The notes beneath the pieces were generated by a model. It was not told the origin of the DNA. It worked only from the letters and a program-made list of their open reading frames with translations, and did not search any database. Positions 5,351 to 5,534 of a stretch of 5,534 nt of DNA are shown here, piece after piece; positions within the stretch are counted from its first letter, which is position 1; the number at the start of each line of letters is the position of its first letter. Where the stretch lies: NCBI GenBank assembly GCA_021828935.1, contig JAJZCU010000179.1:1-5534 (forward strand), in the 5' to 3' direction. A program made the translations under genes and the position numbers. The stretch comes from Planctomycetota bacterium. Lineage in GTDB: Bacteria > Planctomycetota > Phycisphaerae > WQYP01.

Positions 5351-5534
5351 ATGCCACAGGCAGATTTAAGAGTTGACCTCCCCGTCATCGTGGATCAAAA
5401 CAAATGTATTGAGGGGTGCCGCGTGTGTGTGGAGGTTTGCCCGCTGGATGCGCTGGCCATCAATCCTGATACCAAAAAGGCCTACATGGCGCGCGATGAA
5501 TGTTGGTATTGCACTTCCGTGTCGTTGGCGATAT
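5351..5534 (+). CDS. AprB-like [4Fe-4S] ferredoxin, N-terminal part, 3' end chimeric
   Basis: This is the start of a small iron-sulfur protein, the likely electron-transfer partner of the flavoprotein just upstream. Visible residues 1-61 include a first cluster motif KCIEGCRVCVEVCP (Cys19, 23, 26, 30). INPDTKKAYMARDECWYC (37-54) follows, strongly reminiscent of AprB 'LDPEEMKAYNQEP..CWECYSC'. Cys51 and Cys54 open a second cluster motif that should continue x2-Cys-x3-Cys-Pro, but residues 57-61 read VSLAI with no cysteine. The break coincides with the final 26 bases (5509-5534), which are identical to 1472-1497 in the LysR gene. True ferredoxin sequence therefore ends somewhere in 5509-5518, and the last residues are not part of this protein. 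The native protein would probably be a dicluster ferredoxin longer than what is seen here. It is likely in an operon with the flavoprotein. Confidence 0.85.
   Translation, partial: MPQADLRVDLPVIVDQNKCIEGCRVCVEVCPLDALAINPDTKKAYMARDECWYCTSVSLAI
5509..5534 (+). repeat. 26-bp exact direct repeat, copy 2 (window end, breaks ferredoxin)
   Basis: This is an exact copy, in the same orientation, of 1472-1497, offset by 4,037 bp and running to the last base. The preceding base differs (A at 5508, T at 1471). It interrupts the second cysteine motif of the ferredoxin, so this copy is the displaced one. The first 10 bases (TTGCACTTCC) may be microhomology shared by both parent sequences. Confidence 0.95.

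Noticed and set aside
1472..5534. 26-bp direct repeats as attachment sites of a 4-kb mobile element
   Set aside because: There is no integrase, recombinase or transposase between them, and one copy is native coding sequence of an intact LysR gene. A displaced copy from a chimeric joint explains the data better.

Overview
The window carries five protein genes, two of them cut off, on both strands. The GC-rich, codon-biased coding, the outer-membrane porin and the Shine-Dalgarno sites all point to a Gram-negative bacterium. The porin has an N-terminal coiled coil followed by a segment of the type 'AGYDNGFYISSAN ... LQFRYTFAS'. As I recall the family, this resembles porins of Planctomycetes/Phycisphaerae, so a PVC-group organism is my best guess, but it is inference and not firm.

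Layout. Positions 1-67 hold a short stretch that reads like coding sequence on the + strand and belongs to no gene here. The N-terminal half of a porin follows on the - strand (68-775); it stops abruptly and has no C-terminal barrel. Its leader contains an 8-bp-stem hairpin. Next on the - strand is a complete LysR-type regulator (959-1870, GTG start). It is divergent from a complete PAPS-type sulfotransferase (+, 2037-3173, GTG start). The 166-bp divergent region contains a symmetric T-N11-A site, typical of LysR operators, close to the regulator start and a perfect 16-bp palindrome close to the sulfotransferase start. After a 375-bp gap with no convincing gene comes a complete FAD-dependent oxidoreductase of the fumarate reductase/succinate dehydrogenase/adenylylsulfate (APS) reductase superfamily (+, 3552-5294). 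It is followed 56 bp later by the start of an AprB-like [4Fe-4S] ferredoxin (+, from 5351), cut off by the window end.

How the genes may work together. The flavoprotein and ferredoxin look like a two-subunit redox enzyme: FAD subunit plus electron-transfer subunit, resembling AprA and AprB. With a sulfotransferase and a LysR regulator of the CysL/CbbR-like type beside them, the common theme is probably handling of activated sulfate or organosulfur compounds. The flavoprotein appears to lack one of the APS reductase active-site arginines, so I do not call it a true APS reductase.

Main caution. Both window ends look chimeric. The last 26 bases exactly repeat 1472-1497, inside the LysR gene, and break the ferredoxin in the middle of its second cluster motif. 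At the other end the porin breaks off next to foreign-looking sequence in the opposite orientation. The truncated porin and ferredoxin are therefore most easily explained as amplification or assembly artefacts, although a real rearrangement is possible.
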